Shown: positions 17,996 to 27,995, numbered from the stretch's first letter. The stretch: DNA of 64,000 nucleotides from Promethearchaeota archaeon (GCA_029838195.1 JALGVJ010000013.1:33287-97286); one strand, 5' to 3'. Translations and numbers: made by a program. Notes: generated from the sequence alone by a model not told the origin.

Positions 17996-18749
17996 AACAG
18001 ATCCACCAATCCTGCCTGGAGCAGGTCCTTTCTTTTTTGAGGGAAATGAAATTGGAATCTTGTTGCTTCATGGTGGTGGAGGAGGGACCTGCGCTGATTT
18101 AGAACCATTAGCTCGTGAGCTTCATGAATTAGGGGGATTTACGGTTTCTGTCCCCCTATTACCCGGTTACGGTCGCTCTCCCGAAATATTGAGAAAAACA
18201 ACCGTGATGGAATGGAAAGAACACATAAAAAAAGAATTAAACCGTTTAAAAAAGAGCTGTAAAAAAATTTTCGTAGGAGGACACTCCATGGGTGGATTAT
18301 TGACGCTCATTACTGCCAGCAAATTCGAGTTAAATGGCATCTTTCTTATTGGCACTCCCATTGGATTTGGAAGTAAACTTCCCTTACTTGTCCCTCTTTT
18401 GAAAGTGTTTATAAAGTACTATCCTGTAGGAGTTGAAGAATTAAAAAAAGAAACCCAGGGAAAATGGGTGGGATATGATAAAATTCCTTTAAATCTCGTA
18501 GGCAAGGTTAAAAAATTAATGAAAGAAATGAAAACCGTGTTACCACGCATTACTATTCCCGTTTTAATAATGCAAGGACGCTTGGATACTGTGATAAAAA
18601 AAAACAGCCTGGAGTACATCTATAATAATATAAGTTCCAAGGAAAAAGAAAAAGTTTGGTTAGAGCATAGTGATCATCCCATTTTAGATTGTCCCGATCA
18701 TGAGGTAATCGTCCAAAAGGTATATGACTTCATTAAAAAATATAGCTAG
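17988..18749 (+). CDS. Alpha/beta hydrolase (carboxylesterase/monoacylglycerol lipase-like)
   Basis: A 253-residue alpha/beta hydrolase. The oxyanion region is LLLHGGGGGT (26-34), the nucleophile is S100 in GGHSMGG, the acid is D200 in QGRLDTVI, and the base is H230 in HSDHPILD. The layout and the PLLPGYGRSPE segment resemble the thermostable carboxylesterase Est30 and monoacylglycerol lipases. No signal peptide, so it acts in the cytoplasm. It overlaps the FmdE-like gene by 8 bases; why the two are linked is unclear. Confidence 0.9.
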   Translation: MNETDPPILPGAGPFFFEGNEIGILLLHGGGGGTCADLEPLARELHELGGFTVSVPLLPGYGRSPEILRKTTVMEWKEHIKKELNRLKKSCKKIFVGGHSMGGLLTLITASKFELNGIFLIGTPIGFGSKLPLLVPLLKVFIKYYPVGVEELKKETQGKWVGYDKIPLNLVGKVKKLMKEMKTVLPRITIPVLIMQGRLDTVIKKNSLEYIYNNISSKEKEKVWLEHSDHPILDCPDHEVIVQKVYDFIKKYS

Positions 18750-18922
18750 AAGATCTATTTTCTCTAATAAGAAAACCTTATTTCAAAACTCCAAAATATT
18801 TAAATAGTATCAGTAATGTCTTCTTTTTTACATGATATTTAAAAATTAAAAATCATGTCTAAAAGAACCTATTTTAAAAACACCATGAAATATCTTAACC
18901 AAAATAAAGGGTTTGAGTTTTA

Positions 18923-19861
18923 ATGGATTTAGAAGATTTAAAGGTTGTAGTAGTGGGTGCCGGCACGATGGGGCACTCCATTTGCCAAGTGTATGCTCAA
19001 GCCGGATATCGAGTAAGTTTAGTAGATTTAAATTCCGCTATCTTAGATAAGGCATTATCAAAAATAACTTCAAACTTGGATGTCTTAAAGGAATTTAACA
19101 TGTTGGGAGGCCAAGAAATACCAAAGATTCTTAACCGAATTCAATTCACGACTGATCTCAAGAAAGTCGCAACAAAAGCGGATCTAATCGTCGAAGCGGT
19201 GTTTGAAAGGGCGGATATAAAACGAGATTTGTTTGTTAAATTAGATGAGTATTGCTCGAAAGATACCATATTCGCAAGCAATACCTCGGGATTAAACGTG
19301 TTTAAAATAGCAAAAATTAGCCATCCTGAGCGATTGATCATCCATCATTGGTTTGCCCCTCCTCACGTGGTCCCACTAGTAGAAGTAGTTCCGGGGCGTA
19401 AAACTTCTGATGATGTCATTGAGTTTTCCCTTAGATTGTTAAAACGATTGGGGAAAAAACCAATAACATTGCGAAAATTTTCCGACTATTTTATTGTAAA
19501 TAGAATTCAAAATGCCATCTCATCTGCTGTATTCCAATTAATCTTAATGAAAACAGCCACTCCCGAAGATATTGATGTGGCGGTAAAACATACTTTGGGA
19601 ATTAGATTGCCCATTGTTGGAGTCGTTCAGACCTTGGATTTTACTGGTTTAGATTTGGTCTATGATGTGGTTAAAAATCTCGGCACGGAACTTGGATTCA
19701 TCAAGGAAAAAATTGATCAAGGGCATCTTGGAGTGAAGACTTCAAAGGGTATATATGATTATGGAAACCGCTCAGAAGAACAAATTCTTAGAAAAAGAGA
19801 TGAGAAATACTTGAAATTATTGAATTTTCTTTGGCAAATCAATGCGTTTGAGCCTATTTAA
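18923..19861 (+). CDS. 3-hydroxyacyl-CoA dehydrogenase (Hbd-like)
   Basis: NAD-dependent enzyme of 312 residues, normal for a monofunctional 3-hydroxybutyryl/3-hydroxyacyl-CoA dehydrogenase. The Rossmann motif is GAGTMGHSICQVYAQAG with an aspartate after the second strand (SLVDLN, favouring NAD). SNTSGLNV and the catalytic-histidine region IIHHWFAPPHVVPLVEVV follow; the usual HFFNP reads HHWFAPP here, so substrate range may differ. The C-terminal helical domain is complete (QTLDFTGLDLVYDVV). The likely role is beta-oxidation or a related CoA pathway. Alternatives are lambda-crystallin/L-gulonate dehydrogenase-like enzymes. Single gene. Confidence 0.88.
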   Translation: MDLEDLKVVVVGAGTMGHSICQVYAQAGYRVSLVDLNSAILDKALSKITSNLDVLKEFNMLGGQEIPKILNRIQFTTDLKKVATKADLIVEAVFERADIKRDLFVKLDEYCSKDTIFASNTSGLNVFKIAKISHPERLIIHHWFAPPHVVPLVEVVPGRKTSDDVIEFSLRLLKRLGKKPITLRKFSDYFIVNRIQNAISSAVFQLILMKTATPEDIDVAVKHTLGIRLPIVGVVQTLDFTGLDLVYDVVKNLGTELGFIKEKIDQGHLGVKTSKGIYDYGNRSEEQILRKRDEKYLKLLNFLWQINAFEPI

Positions 19862-19999
19862 TCCAAGTTAAGGAATCGCTTTCGTACAATGAACGTAGTG
19901 CCGGAAAATTTTTAAAAAGATTTAATATTATCAAAAGATTTGAATTATTAGAAATGAATTATCTTCCTTAAAAAAAGATGTAATTAAAACCATTTCAGA

Positions 20000-20443
20000 A
20001 TGTTAATACGTGAATTTTTTGAAAGAGACATTGACGAGATTACACATCTCATGAAAAATCTGTGCACGTTAAAAGGGCAAGAGTTTGATGAAGAAAAATG
20101 GAGGGAGAATTTACAAAAAAGCATGAAGGAAGATATTAATTCTGAAGTGATTGTAGCGGTCGATGATACATCTCAAGAAGTAGTGGCAATGGGGCATTTT
20201 TGTATCAAAAAGAGTAAAAATGAGATTCCATTTGGATACATTTCAGATTTAATCGTTAAGGAGGAGAATAGAAGATCGGGAATTGGAGAGAAAATCATGC
20301 GATACATGATCGATCGCTTTAAAAATAATCACGTGCAATCCGTTCGGTTAGTGGTTGATTCTAATGTTAAAGAATCAGCGAGAACGTTATTTAAAAAGTT
20401 AGGATTTCAAGAGATTGCACGGTTATATGAATTAAAGATTTAA
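20000..20443 (+). CDS. GNAT-family N-acetyltransferase
   Basis: A 147-residue GNAT enzyme that moves an acetyl group from acetyl-CoA to an amine. The fold is complete: N-terminal REFFERDIDEITHLM helix, the central strand GYISDLIVKEENR, the acetyl-CoA loop RRSGIGEKIMRYMI, and the C-terminal ARTLFKKLGFQEIARLYEL. The substrate cannot be told; small GNATs of this type acetylate protein N-termini, amino acids or antibiotics. Single gene 71 bases upstream of the Clp1-like kinase. Confidence 0.88.
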   Translation: MLIREFFERDIDEITHLMKNLCTLKGQEFDEEKWRENLQKSMKEDINSEVIVAVDDTSQEVVAMGHFCIKKSKNEIPFGYISDLIVKEENRRSGIGEKIMRYMIDRFKNNHVQSVRLVVDSNVKESARTLFKKLGFQEIARLYELKI

Positions 20444-20514
20444 TCCTAACTCATGAAACAAATTACACTTTTTTATAACAACCATGAATAATTTAATTTA
20501 TTTGAGAGATAGTC

Positions 20515-21765
20515 ATGATAAGAGAAGTAGAAAAAGGGCATACCTTATTAGTTAAAGGGCCCACGAGAGTAACGCTGTTAAATGGAAAATTAGAAATATT
20601 TGGAAAATTAATCACGCCTCCCAAGGAGCGAACAAAAGAAGGAGAGGAAGAGAGAGAATATCATGAAGAAAAAGGAGTTTTAATCATTCCTGCAGGTACT
20701 TCTTATCCCTTATATTGTGTTGAAAAATGCAAATTCGAAATTTTTTCTTCGAACTTGGACGAAAATTTAATGGAAGTGGACGAAAATACGATAAGCGATA
20801 GCTGGATAGAGATCAAGGATAAAATCCTTAGCTTTATCAAGAAAAATACAGATAAAAAACCGATAAAAATAATGGTTTTAGGTATCAGTAGTGGAAAGAC
20901 CACGATTTTAAAATATCTAGCGAATAATTTTTTAAGAGAAGGATTAAAAGGGGGATACCTCGATACGGATCTTGGGCAACAATTCATTTATATTCCAACA
21001 ACGATAAATATTGGAGAAATTTCGGAACCGTTAGTTTCAGGGGATAACATCCATCCCGAAGAGACTATTTTTATTGGAGCAACCTTTCCAAAAGGTAATT
21101 TCAAGTTTATATTGCCTAAAGAAAGTAAAAATCTCATCGAGAAGTTTAAACAAAACCATGAAGATGCCGATTTTATCCTAATCGACACGGATGGATGGAT
21201 TAAAACAGAAAACGGCATCATTTATAAGAATTTTTTCATTAAAACTGTAGATCCGGATATTATCATTGTATTTTATGATGAAACGGTGGAAGAATTAATA
21301 AAAATTGTTGAAGAAGCGAGCCAAAAAAAGGAGAGAAAGATCTTTAAAATTACCGAATTAAATAAGTATTATTTTGAGAAAAATAAAGATGAGAGGCGGT
21401 TTATTAGGCAATCCCTTTTTTCAAAACATTTTGCATCATTTCGAAAAATCGTGCTTCCCTTAGATGATATTAAATTCGTTAAGAAAGAATATGATAAAGA
21501 AAAGGACGAAATCATCGAAATCGAATTGGATCTGGAGGAATTAATTAAATTACCTTATCATTATGTCATAACGGCACTATTAACAGAAAATTCAGAGTTA
21601 ATTAACATGGCTTTGCTCTTTAACATTAATGCAGAGCCAGAAAAATCGTATATTTTAATTTATAGTGATATCCCCTATAAGGAGCAAGTAAAAATAAAAA
21701 AAATTCTAATTGGGAGCCTCCGCTTGTCAACAAAAGGAAATCATCAGGGATATTTATATCTCTAA
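20515..21765 (+). CDS. Clp1/Grc3-like polynucleotide 5'-hydroxyl kinase
   Basis: RNA 5'-kinase family found in archaea and eukaryotes (tRNA splicing, mRNA 3' ends and rRNA processing in eukaryotes). The 416-residue protein has an N-terminal beta domain (1-95), a P-loop GISSGKTT near residue 122, the family's DTDLGQQ motif near residue 145, and LIDTDGWI in the Walker B region. A C-terminal beta domain (320-416) is present. Because this genome has BHB introns in a tRNA and apparently in argG, a kinase acting on cleaved RNA ends is a natural partner, though that link is inference. Confidence 0.87.
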   Translation: MIREVEKGHTLLVKGPTRVTLLNGKLEIFGKLITPPKERTKEGEEEREYHEEKGVLIIPAGTSYPLYCVEKCKFEIFSSNLDENLMEVDENTISDSWIEIKDKILSFIKKNTDKKPIKIMVLGISSGKTTILKYLANNFLREGLKGGYLDTDLGQQFIYIPTTINIGEISEPLVSGDNIHPEETIFIGATFPKGNFKFILPKESKNLIEKFKQNHEDADFILIDTDGWIKTENGIIYKNFFIKTVDPDIIIVFYDETVEELIKIVEEASQKKERKIFKITELNKYYFEKNKDERRFIRQSLFSKHFASFRKIVLPLDDIKFVKKEYDKEKDEIIEIELDLEELIKLPYHYVITALLTENSELINMALLFNINAEPEKSYILIYSDIPYKEQVKIKKILIGSLRLSTKGNHQGYLYL

Positions 21766-21927
21766 AAATCGTTTTTTAATTTCCCTCTCCCTTTATTTAA
21801 AGGAATATTATTTTAAATAATTCAATATCTTTTTTTGAAACCCGTAGATTTAATAAGTTATTAATGCTTTATGGATGCTTTAACAATTGGTTCTCATCAT
21901 GGTACTTCTGAGCGTTTTCTTCAATAA

Positions 21928-23442
21928 TTGTACTTTAGCGCCGTGACAAATTATATAGGCATGAATGAAAATATATTTATCAAGCGTCCCATGGTAAACG
22001 ACTTGATATCACATTTTGTTAAATTAATGAGGAAAGAGAGTTTTTCTGACTCAGAATTAGATTTATTTCGTTTAGGAAATTCTTTAGGACTGGATTTAAC
22101 GGGTTTTGCTAGCTTAAAAGCTTCTCAAGATAATGAATACGTGAACACGATTCGAGCGGCATGCTTGAAATTATTTACATCAAACGAGAATCATCTTTCC
22201 CAAAATAACATGTTCTATATAGGTTCCATCGATTTCATGACTTGTGATGAGCCAAATGGTAAAAAATTCTTTTTATTAGAAACAAACGGGGGCTCTAATA
22301 GAGGGCTTTCCATTCTCACTAATGAACAACAAGGATTAATACATGACGGATATCTCGAAGCAGTTAAACAAGCCTTGAGATTAAATAGGAGAAATGATGA
22401 TAAATTGCTCGTATTGGTGGGGATCCCTCCTGAGGATGGACTAATCCACGAAAAATTACTCCTCATCGAACATTTGAGGAAATGTTTGAGAAAAACGGGA
22501 AAAACCATGAGCGTGTGTGATATACATTCGGTTAAAAAGAATTTAAAATTTGATATCGTGTTTATTATAGCGGATTACCGCCAATTATCCGGAACATTAT
22601 CATATTCAAATAACTGGGTGTTATTGAATGGCGAAAAAATTAGTGTATTAATAGGCGATGGCATTGCCAGGCGATTAGCAAATAAGCAGTTTCAAGATTT
22701 ATTTCATGAAAATGTCCAAAAAATTAATACCCTCATTGTGAATCCAATTTTCAAGATCACTGATGATAAATCGCTGACTTACCTCGCTAGTTATCTTTCT
22801 AAGGAAGATCTTGAAAAATTTAATTTGAAAAATCTTATATTTACAAAAGTATGGAATGAACAAAAATTAATTGAAAAATTACAATATTTATTAAAAAAGT
22901 ATAAAAGACCTTTTATCATAAAGCCTCATGGAGGCTCTGGTGGAGCAGGTGTCCTCCCTTTTGGATCAGAAATGTTCCAATCGAAGGAATTTTCCATTGA
23001 AAAAGTAATCTCATGGAGTAAAAAGGAATATTATGATAAATTCTTGAAAAATCGCAACCCTTTCCCATACACCGTCCAAGAAATGGCTCAGTTTTCACTA
23101 ATCGACTGGAAAAATTCTAAACACGCTTTTGATTTAAGATTATATTTAGCTCAACAGAATTCAAGAATCATTCCAATTGGGGGATTAGCTAGAATTGCAA
23201 GAGGTACATTTAAAGGGACCTTAAATAAACAAGAATTTGTCGTGAATCTATCGGGTTATGATGGTCAAATTGAAGTAGAGAGAGGATTAGGGCTCTCAAG
23301 AAAGAATTGTGAAATTTTAAACTTAACTCACGATGATTTAGTTAAGTGCTTTTCGATCGGGTGTGTACTGTTTGCCAATATGGCAAAAAATTATTATAAA
23401 ATCGTTAAATTTTCTAAATGGGATGAGATTCTCGGAGAATAA
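21928..23442 (+). CDS. Circularly permuted ATP-grasp protein (putative carboxylate-amine ligase)
   Basis: ATP-grasp enzymes join a carboxylate to an amine through an acyl phosphate. Here the usual C-terminal motif comes first (FLLETNGGSNRG, 115-126). The lysine/glycine loop (FIIKPHGGSGGAGVLPF, from 329), the DLRLYLA strand and IPIGGLARIARG come last. This order matches circularly permuted ATP-grasp proteins (CP_ATPgrasp families), which also have DLR and GGLxRxA segments. The length is 504 residues from the TTG at 21928; the ATG at 21961 is an equally good start. It ends 5 bases before an M14-like carboxypeptidase gene, so the two form an operon. The substrate is unknown. Confidence 0.75.
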   Translation: MYFSAVTNYIGMNENIFIKRPMVNDLISHFVKLMRKESFSDSELDLFRLGNSLGLDLTGFASLKASQDNEYVNTIRAACLKLFTSNENHLSQNNMFYIGSIDFMTCDEPNGKKFFLLETNGGSNRGLSILTNEQQGLIHDGYLEAVKQALRLNRRNDDKLLVLVGIPPEDGLIHEKLLLIEHLRKCLRKTGKTMSVCDIHSVKKNLKFDIVFIIADYRQLSGTLSYSNNWVLLNGEKISVLIGDGIARRLANKQFQDLFHENVQKINTLIVNPIFKITDDKSLTYLASYLSKEDLEKFNLKNLIFTKVWNEQKLIEKLQYLLKKYKRPFIIKPHGGSGGAGVLPFGSEMFQSKEFSIEKVISWSKKEYYDKFLKNRNPFPYTVQEMAQFSLIDWKNSKHAFDLRLYLAQQNSRIIPIGGLARIARGTFKGTLNKQEFVVNLSGYDGQIEVERGLGLSRKNCEILNLTHDDLVKCFSIGCVLFANMAKNYYKIVKFSKWDEILGE

Positions 23443-23447
23443 TCGAT

Positions 23448-24602
23448 ATGAATCTTGAAATCTTAAAAAAAATCCTTTTTCCCGAACAAAGAAAGATTCT
23501 TTTTGAGCAAATTTTAACTGATTTCCAAAGAGCATGTCAACTTCCTTGGTTACGCTTTGAGGTGCATGAAACACCCGAAGGAAAAATTCTTTTCATTAGA
23601 TTTAGCTCAAATAAAGGGGAACAAAAAAGTAATTCCTTAAAAATCTTTATTGGGGCTCAACACAATGAATATAATGGATTATTTGGAATTTTAGAATTTT
23701 TAAGGATAATTAATAGAAATGAAAATCTATTACAAGAATTTCTAAATAAGAATCAGGAAGTATTTTTCTTTCCCTTAATGAATCCCCACGGCTTTTTAAA
23801 TCCTACTATTACTAATAAATCAGGCTATTATCTTAAAGATGGTACTAACTTAAATCGTTATTGGTATCGAACATTCATGGGCGATTTAAGGAGAAATATT
23901 ACTAATGACTCTCTATTTGATGTTCCACCTCAAGCTAAATTATTAAAAAAAAAAATGGTGCCATTCTGGAAAGAGGAGGAGGTATCCATCTTTATTGTGG
24001 ATTTTCATGAAACGTCTCTATTAAGAAGATTTCCGTTAGATTTGAAAAATACGCTTACTCCTCATCAAATCATTGACCATTGGCTTAAAAAAGAATTAAT
24101 TGAAAATATCATGACACTTAATCAAATTCCCTTAACCAACGAAGAAGTTTTTAGAGTAGAATCGCTCGATAAAGAACAAAACTGGGTCTTGAATTTAAAA
24201 ATTGAAGAGGCAGAATTAATCAAAAAAGGATTTAAAGAATTTCTAAAATTAAATGAACATAAATTGCCCTTTTATTTTTATTGTAGCAGAAAAAGCAAAA
24301 AATTCTGTCAAAGAGTAGCATTTAATGTATATCAAAAAATGAAAGATAAATTATGGACGATAATTAACCCTGTTATTGGACACTATTTTCACGAGCACGG
24401 CTGTTTTATTCACCTGAATGAGAATGCTCAGCGAAAGAATTTTTATGTGTTTGAATTAGAATCAGATAAACATTTTTTCGATTTATTTGATGAAATTAAA
24501 AAGGTCCACTCGAATCCCAATTATTTAAATGAGAAACGCGTGTATTTAAATTATTCGATCGAATTAGTAGCGAACGTGATTCAAGAAATCCTGAAAATTT
24601 GA
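23448..24602 (+). CDS. M14-like zinc carboxypeptidase/deacylase
   Basis: A 384-residue protein with the order of landmarks of the M14/succinylglutamate-desuccinylase fold: first zinc pair region IFIGAQHNEYNG (H72, E74), PLMNPHGF (112-116, usually NPDG), DGTNLNRYW (131-139), third zinc ligand H187 in VDFHET, and a late glutamate in VFELES that could be the general base. The first motif is H-x-E rather than the normal H-x-x-E, so the metal site may be unusual. No signal peptide. It follows the permuted ATP-grasp gene by 5 bases. A ligase and a hydrolase in one operon suggest that one adds and the other removes an amide-linked group, which is inference. Confidence 0.72.
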   Translation: MNLEILKKILFPEQRKILFEQILTDFQRACQLPWLRFEVHETPEGKILFIRFSSNKGEQKSNSLKIFIGAQHNEYNGLFGILEFLRIINRNENLLQEFLNKNQEVFFFPLMNPHGFLNPTITNKSGYYLKDGTNLNRYWYRTFMGDLRRNITNDSLFDVPPQAKLLKKKMVPFWKEEEVSIFIVDFHETSLLRRFPLDLKNTLTPHQIIDHWLKKELIENIMTLNQIPLTNEEVFRVESLDKEQNWVLNLKIEEAELIKKGFKEFLKLNEHKLPFYFYCSRKSKKFCQRVAFNVYQKMKDKLWTIINPVIGHYFHEHGCFIHLNENAQRKNFYVFELESDKHFFDLFDEIKKVHSNPNYLNEKRVYLNYSIELVANVIQEILKI

Positions 24603-24784
24603 TCTTTATGAAGGAAAGGAGGTATTTGATTAAACCCCTTGAAATTTCCCCGGAATGTATTAAAATTCCTTTTTATTTATCCTTTAATATAAAGATCAAT
24701 TTTCTTCTTTTCTTAAATGAATTCAAAAATCAAAATTAATAATTTCAATCTCCTTATATTTTCTTTTTCCTTGTTTCTTTTCCG

Positions 24785-25771
24785 TCAATTTTCCGTGCGG
24801 TTAAAAAATTCTATAATTGAGGCTACTATGAGTAATTCGTTTTTTTTCTGGAGATGCCCTCCTTTTTTAAATAGAATTTGATTGGACGGTGGCACGTCTA
24901 AAAATGAGATAAGCTCCTCAAAATTGAAAAATTTGGTAATTTTATCGTTTTTCGCATGAATTAATAACAATCGCTCAACGAGCTTTTTCCATTCTTGCGG
25001 CTTAACTTGTTTTTTATAGATTTTCAATTTTAAAACGGGAGATAATTCTAAATTTTGCTCCTTTCGGATCTTTAAGATATTACCTCTAATATAATATCTT
25101 AATTTAAGGATGGGATTTAATCGCTGGAATGTTTTTCTAAAATTAGCAACGGAAGAAATTACTACAATTTTTTTAATTTTCTCATTTGGAAAAGCTTTAA
25201 TTAAAGCTGGTAACGTTCCATGACTTACCCCAATACAATAAATATTCGAATTTTTTAAAAAATCTTGATTCATGACCCATTGTAATATGAAATCAAAATC
25301 TTGGATTCGCTGAACATGGTCCGTTTTCTTCCCGACTTTTTTTGATTTTCCGAGCCCTCTTGGGTCATGAATTAAAATCTGATACCCGTGAAGTGCAAGC
25401 GGATAATAAAGATATTGAAGAGATTCTTTAGTATCAGAAAACCCTTGGTTCACGATAATTATTGAATTTCTTGAAATTCTTTTTTGTTCATTTTTGGATC
25501 GTATAAGTTCACCTATTAACCAAGCTTTTCTGGGTCCTTCAACAGGAATTTTAATTGGTGAGACTTCTAATGAATCGATTTTAAGTAAGGGCCATCGATC
25601 ATGCCATAAGTCCTTACAATTCCAATATATTTCAAAAGGGAAGTAGACAATTAAAAAGGTAGTAAAGGATAAAATTAAACATGTTTTGAAATCATTTCCC
25701 CATGAAGCATTCACGTACCAGATAAAGGCACTAAATATTAAATCGAAAGCAATTAAAACAAATCGTTTCAT
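24785..25771 (-). CDS. Membrane-anchored alpha/beta hydrolase
   Basis: A 328-residue protein with two N-terminal hydrophobic segments (residues 4-20 and 30-48), then an alpha/beta hydrolase domain. NQGFSDTKES is the oxyanion region, IHDPRGLGKS follows, the nucleophile serine is in GVSHGT, the acid is in HAKNDKIT, and the base histidine is in KKGGHLQ. The catalytic domain probably faces the cytoplasm or the outside close to the membrane; lipid or ester substrates are plausible. It lies convergent with the ATP-grasp/M14 operon and divergent from the MFS gene. Confidence 0.85.
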   Translation of the reverse strand: MKRFVLIAFDLIFSAFIWYVNASWGNDFKTCLILSFTTFLIVYFPFEIYWNCKDLWHDRWPLLKIDSLEVSPIKIPVEGPRKAWLIGELIRSKNEQKRISRNSIIIVNQGFSDTKESLQYLYYPLALHGYQILIHDPRGLGKSKKVGKKTDHVQRIQDFDFILQWVMNQDFLKNSNIYCIGVSHGTLPALIKAFPNEKIKKIVVISSVANFRKTFQRLNPILKLRYYIRGNILKIRKEQNLELSPVLKLKIYKKQVKPQEWKKLVERLLLIHAKNDKITKFFNFEELISFLDVPPSNQILFKKGGHLQKKNELLIVASIIEFFNRTEN

Positions 25772-26104
25772 TGTTTAATTCTTTAAAGAATAACCCTTTT
25801 CATTTTTCATCCTCAATTATTTTGAATACATGATGCTTATTATTAAAGTTTGAGCCATGGAATTACGCGTGTAAGCTTTTCTGATTCTTGTTTATAGAAA
25901 CCGTGAGGAGTTGAGAACCCGAAAGACTTTATAAAATCCTTTATCTTTTTTTTAAAAAAGTTTTTCAAGTTAAAATGAGGTTAAAAAGAAATCCATGAAA
26001 ATTTCAATTTATTCTTGACACTCCTCTTTCATTTGATTTAGCACTCTCATATAAAAATAGTCAATTCAGTTATTTTTAAAAATAATTATCCATGATCTAA
26101 ACCC
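25772..26104. other. Intergenic between divergent genes
   Basis: Carries the promoters of the hydrolase and the MFS transporter. A TATA-like ACTTTATAAAATCC near 25928 is a possible element on the forward strand, though it is far from the MFS start. No ORF, RNA gene or repeat seen. Confidence 0.4.
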
Positions 26105-27403
26105 ATGACTGAAAATAATACAAATGCTCAAGTTTCAAGGTCATCCAAGTATTTCAAATTAATGCTTATCATCCTCTTATTCGTCCAGATTCTTGATGCT
26201 TATACGACTACTTACACCGCATCTTTTCCGTCAAAAATTATTGAAGAATTTCTTCCTAATTATTCTCCCAATGAGGCAAATTCCATCATGGCATTAAGTA
26301 TTGGCATTGCTACAATTGGCATGTATTTCGTGTTTATCAATCAATTTTTATCAGATAAGGTAGGAAGAAAAACCATGCTTTTCATCACGACTCTGGGAAT
26401 GGGAGCTTCGGCATTACTATTGGCACTTTCAAGCAATATTATCCAATATACTATTTTCCTATTTCTCACATACTTATTTTTCTCAAGCGACATGTGGATT
26501 ATTTATATTAATGAAGAAGCAGAATCAGAGAAAAGAGCGTATTATACAAACCTCCTCTTAGCCGGTGGAGTATTGGGACCTATATTAATGCCCATTTTTC
26601 GCTCTATTTTCATAACGGAAACTTCTCCGGTAGGGTCTTGGCGGGGAATGACTTATTTCCCCACCTTTTTAGGAATTCCCTTAGCACTTATCATTTTATT
26701 TACCATTAAAGAAACATCTAAATATGAAGAAATAAAAAGGGGAAATGTACCACGTTCATCCATGGAAAACTCCTCCCTACTAAAAGTAAATTTGAAATAT
26801 TTATTTACTTCTTCTCGAAAAGAAGAATATCTTGCTATTTTAGTCATGAGTTTTTTGACGGGCTTGAATTTTATTTTTCTGCAATTGGCAGAAAGCTTTG
26901 CAGCCTCCTACACGACTCTTTCAGAGAGTTTAATAAATATAGTAATATATATTGTAGCAATTAGCGTAATAATAGCATATTTACTCACGGGAATCTTGGC
27001 CGATAAATTTGGAAGAAAACCATTACTCTACCTCTTTTCTTTATTGATGCCAATCGGGGCGATATTATTATATCTTGGAGGCCAAATGACATCAAATAAC
27101 TTTATTATCGTGGTACTTGGAATTGTTTGTGGTTATGTAGCTTATGATGCGCTTCAAGTATTATTACGAATTGTGGTGTTTGAAGTCGTGCCTACGGATA
27201 AACGTGGAACGGGTAGTGGATTAAGGGCTTTTACTCAATCCCTTGGAATCACTCTGGGTTTCATGATTGGTAGCGTTTTAACCTTATTTTTCGGATTAGG
27301 AATGGCCTTCATCCTATTAAGCCTGCCCTTACTTCTGAACATGATATTCATATTTAAATTTTTAAAAGAAACAAGGGGTACGAATTTGAGCTTGATTAAA
27401 TAA
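26105..27403 (+). CDS. MFS transporter
   Basis: A 432-residue protein with 12 predicted membrane segments in two halves of six. Both copies of the loop motif between helices 2 and 3 are present: DKVGRKTM in the N-terminal half and DKFGRKPLLYL in the C-terminal half. The first helix contains a charged/polar patch (QILDAYTTTYTASFPSK). The layout resembles sugar/metabolite:H+ symporters, but the substrate cannot be read from the sequence. Single gene. Confidence 0.92.
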   Translation: MTENNTNAQVSRSSKYFKLMLIILLFVQILDAYTTTYTASFPSKIIEEFLPNYSPNEANSIMALSIGIATIGMYFVFINQFLSDKVGRKTMLFITTLGMGASALLLALSSNIIQYTIFLFLTYLFFSSDMWIIYINEEAESEKRAYYTNLLLAGGVLGPILMPIFRSIFITETSPVGSWRGMTYFPTFLGIPLALIILFTIKETSKYEEIKRGNVPRSSMENSSLLKVNLKYLFTSSRKEEYLAILVMSFLTGLNFIFLQLAESFAASYTTLSESLINIVIYIVAISVIIAYLLTGILADKFGRKPLLYLFSLLMPIGAILLYLGGQMTSNNFIIVVLGIVCGYVAYDALQVLLRIVVFEVVPTDKRGTGSGLRAFTQSLGITLGFMIGSVLTLFFGLGMAFILLSLPLLLNMIFIFKFLKETRGTNLSLIK

Positions 27404-27668
27404 CTCATTTATGAAACTCTTTTTTATTCCTTCTATTCCATGAAATTGAAAATATTCAAAAGCATAATAAAAACAAGTAGATTAAAAATTCTATGACCTA
27501 TCTTAAGAAAAATGTCAAATAATAGAAGCTCTCGATAAAAAAATGTAATTTCTCTCTTGATAAATAGTTCATTTTATTTTTCTTGAAGGCATTCAAATAG
27601 TTTCATTCAGTTCCGTTCTGGCTCTATGAAATCACTCATTCTCGTTTATAGTAATTTTTTTTTTCAAA

Positions 27669-27995
27669 TTATTTTTTTGCCTTATCTGGAGGACATCCGA
27701 AATCATTCCGAACTTTGCAATCAATTTTACTCGAACTCCCCGGGCATGGTTCACATTTAACTTTTCGCAACATTTTCACTACCTCGTCAACCTCCGGTCC
27801 GAATTCCTCATCTTCCGTTTCGTCCGCAAGCATCTCATCGTCAATTTTACTCAAGTCATAATCCAAATCTTCTTCCAAATTATCTTCTACTTCATAGAGA
27901 TCAATGACTTCATCCCCATCTTCATCTTTTTTTCCCGTTGGAATTTCATCATCTATTTCTTCAATGAGTGGTTGTTTTTTCTTTTTTTTAGCCAT
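27669..27995 (-). CDS. Acidic protein with four-cysteine C-terminus
   Basis: A 108-residue protein I do not recognise. It opens with a lysine run (MAKKKKKQ), continues with a very acidic, probably disordered middle (about residues 12-65), and ends with a short cysteine-bearing region: C-x2-C, then C-x7-C (CEPCPG and DCKVRNDFGC), possibly a small zinc or disulfide site. Start ATG follows AAAGAGGTTTATC on the coding strand, a good ribosome binding site. It sits downstream of the PLP enzyme on the same strand. Confidence 0.65.
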   Translation of the reverse strand: MAKKKKKQPLIEEIDDEIPTGKKDEDGDEVIDLYEVEDNLEEDLDYDLSKIDDEMLADETEDEEFGPEVDEVVKMLRKVKCEPCPGSSSKIDCKVRNDFGCPPDKAKK

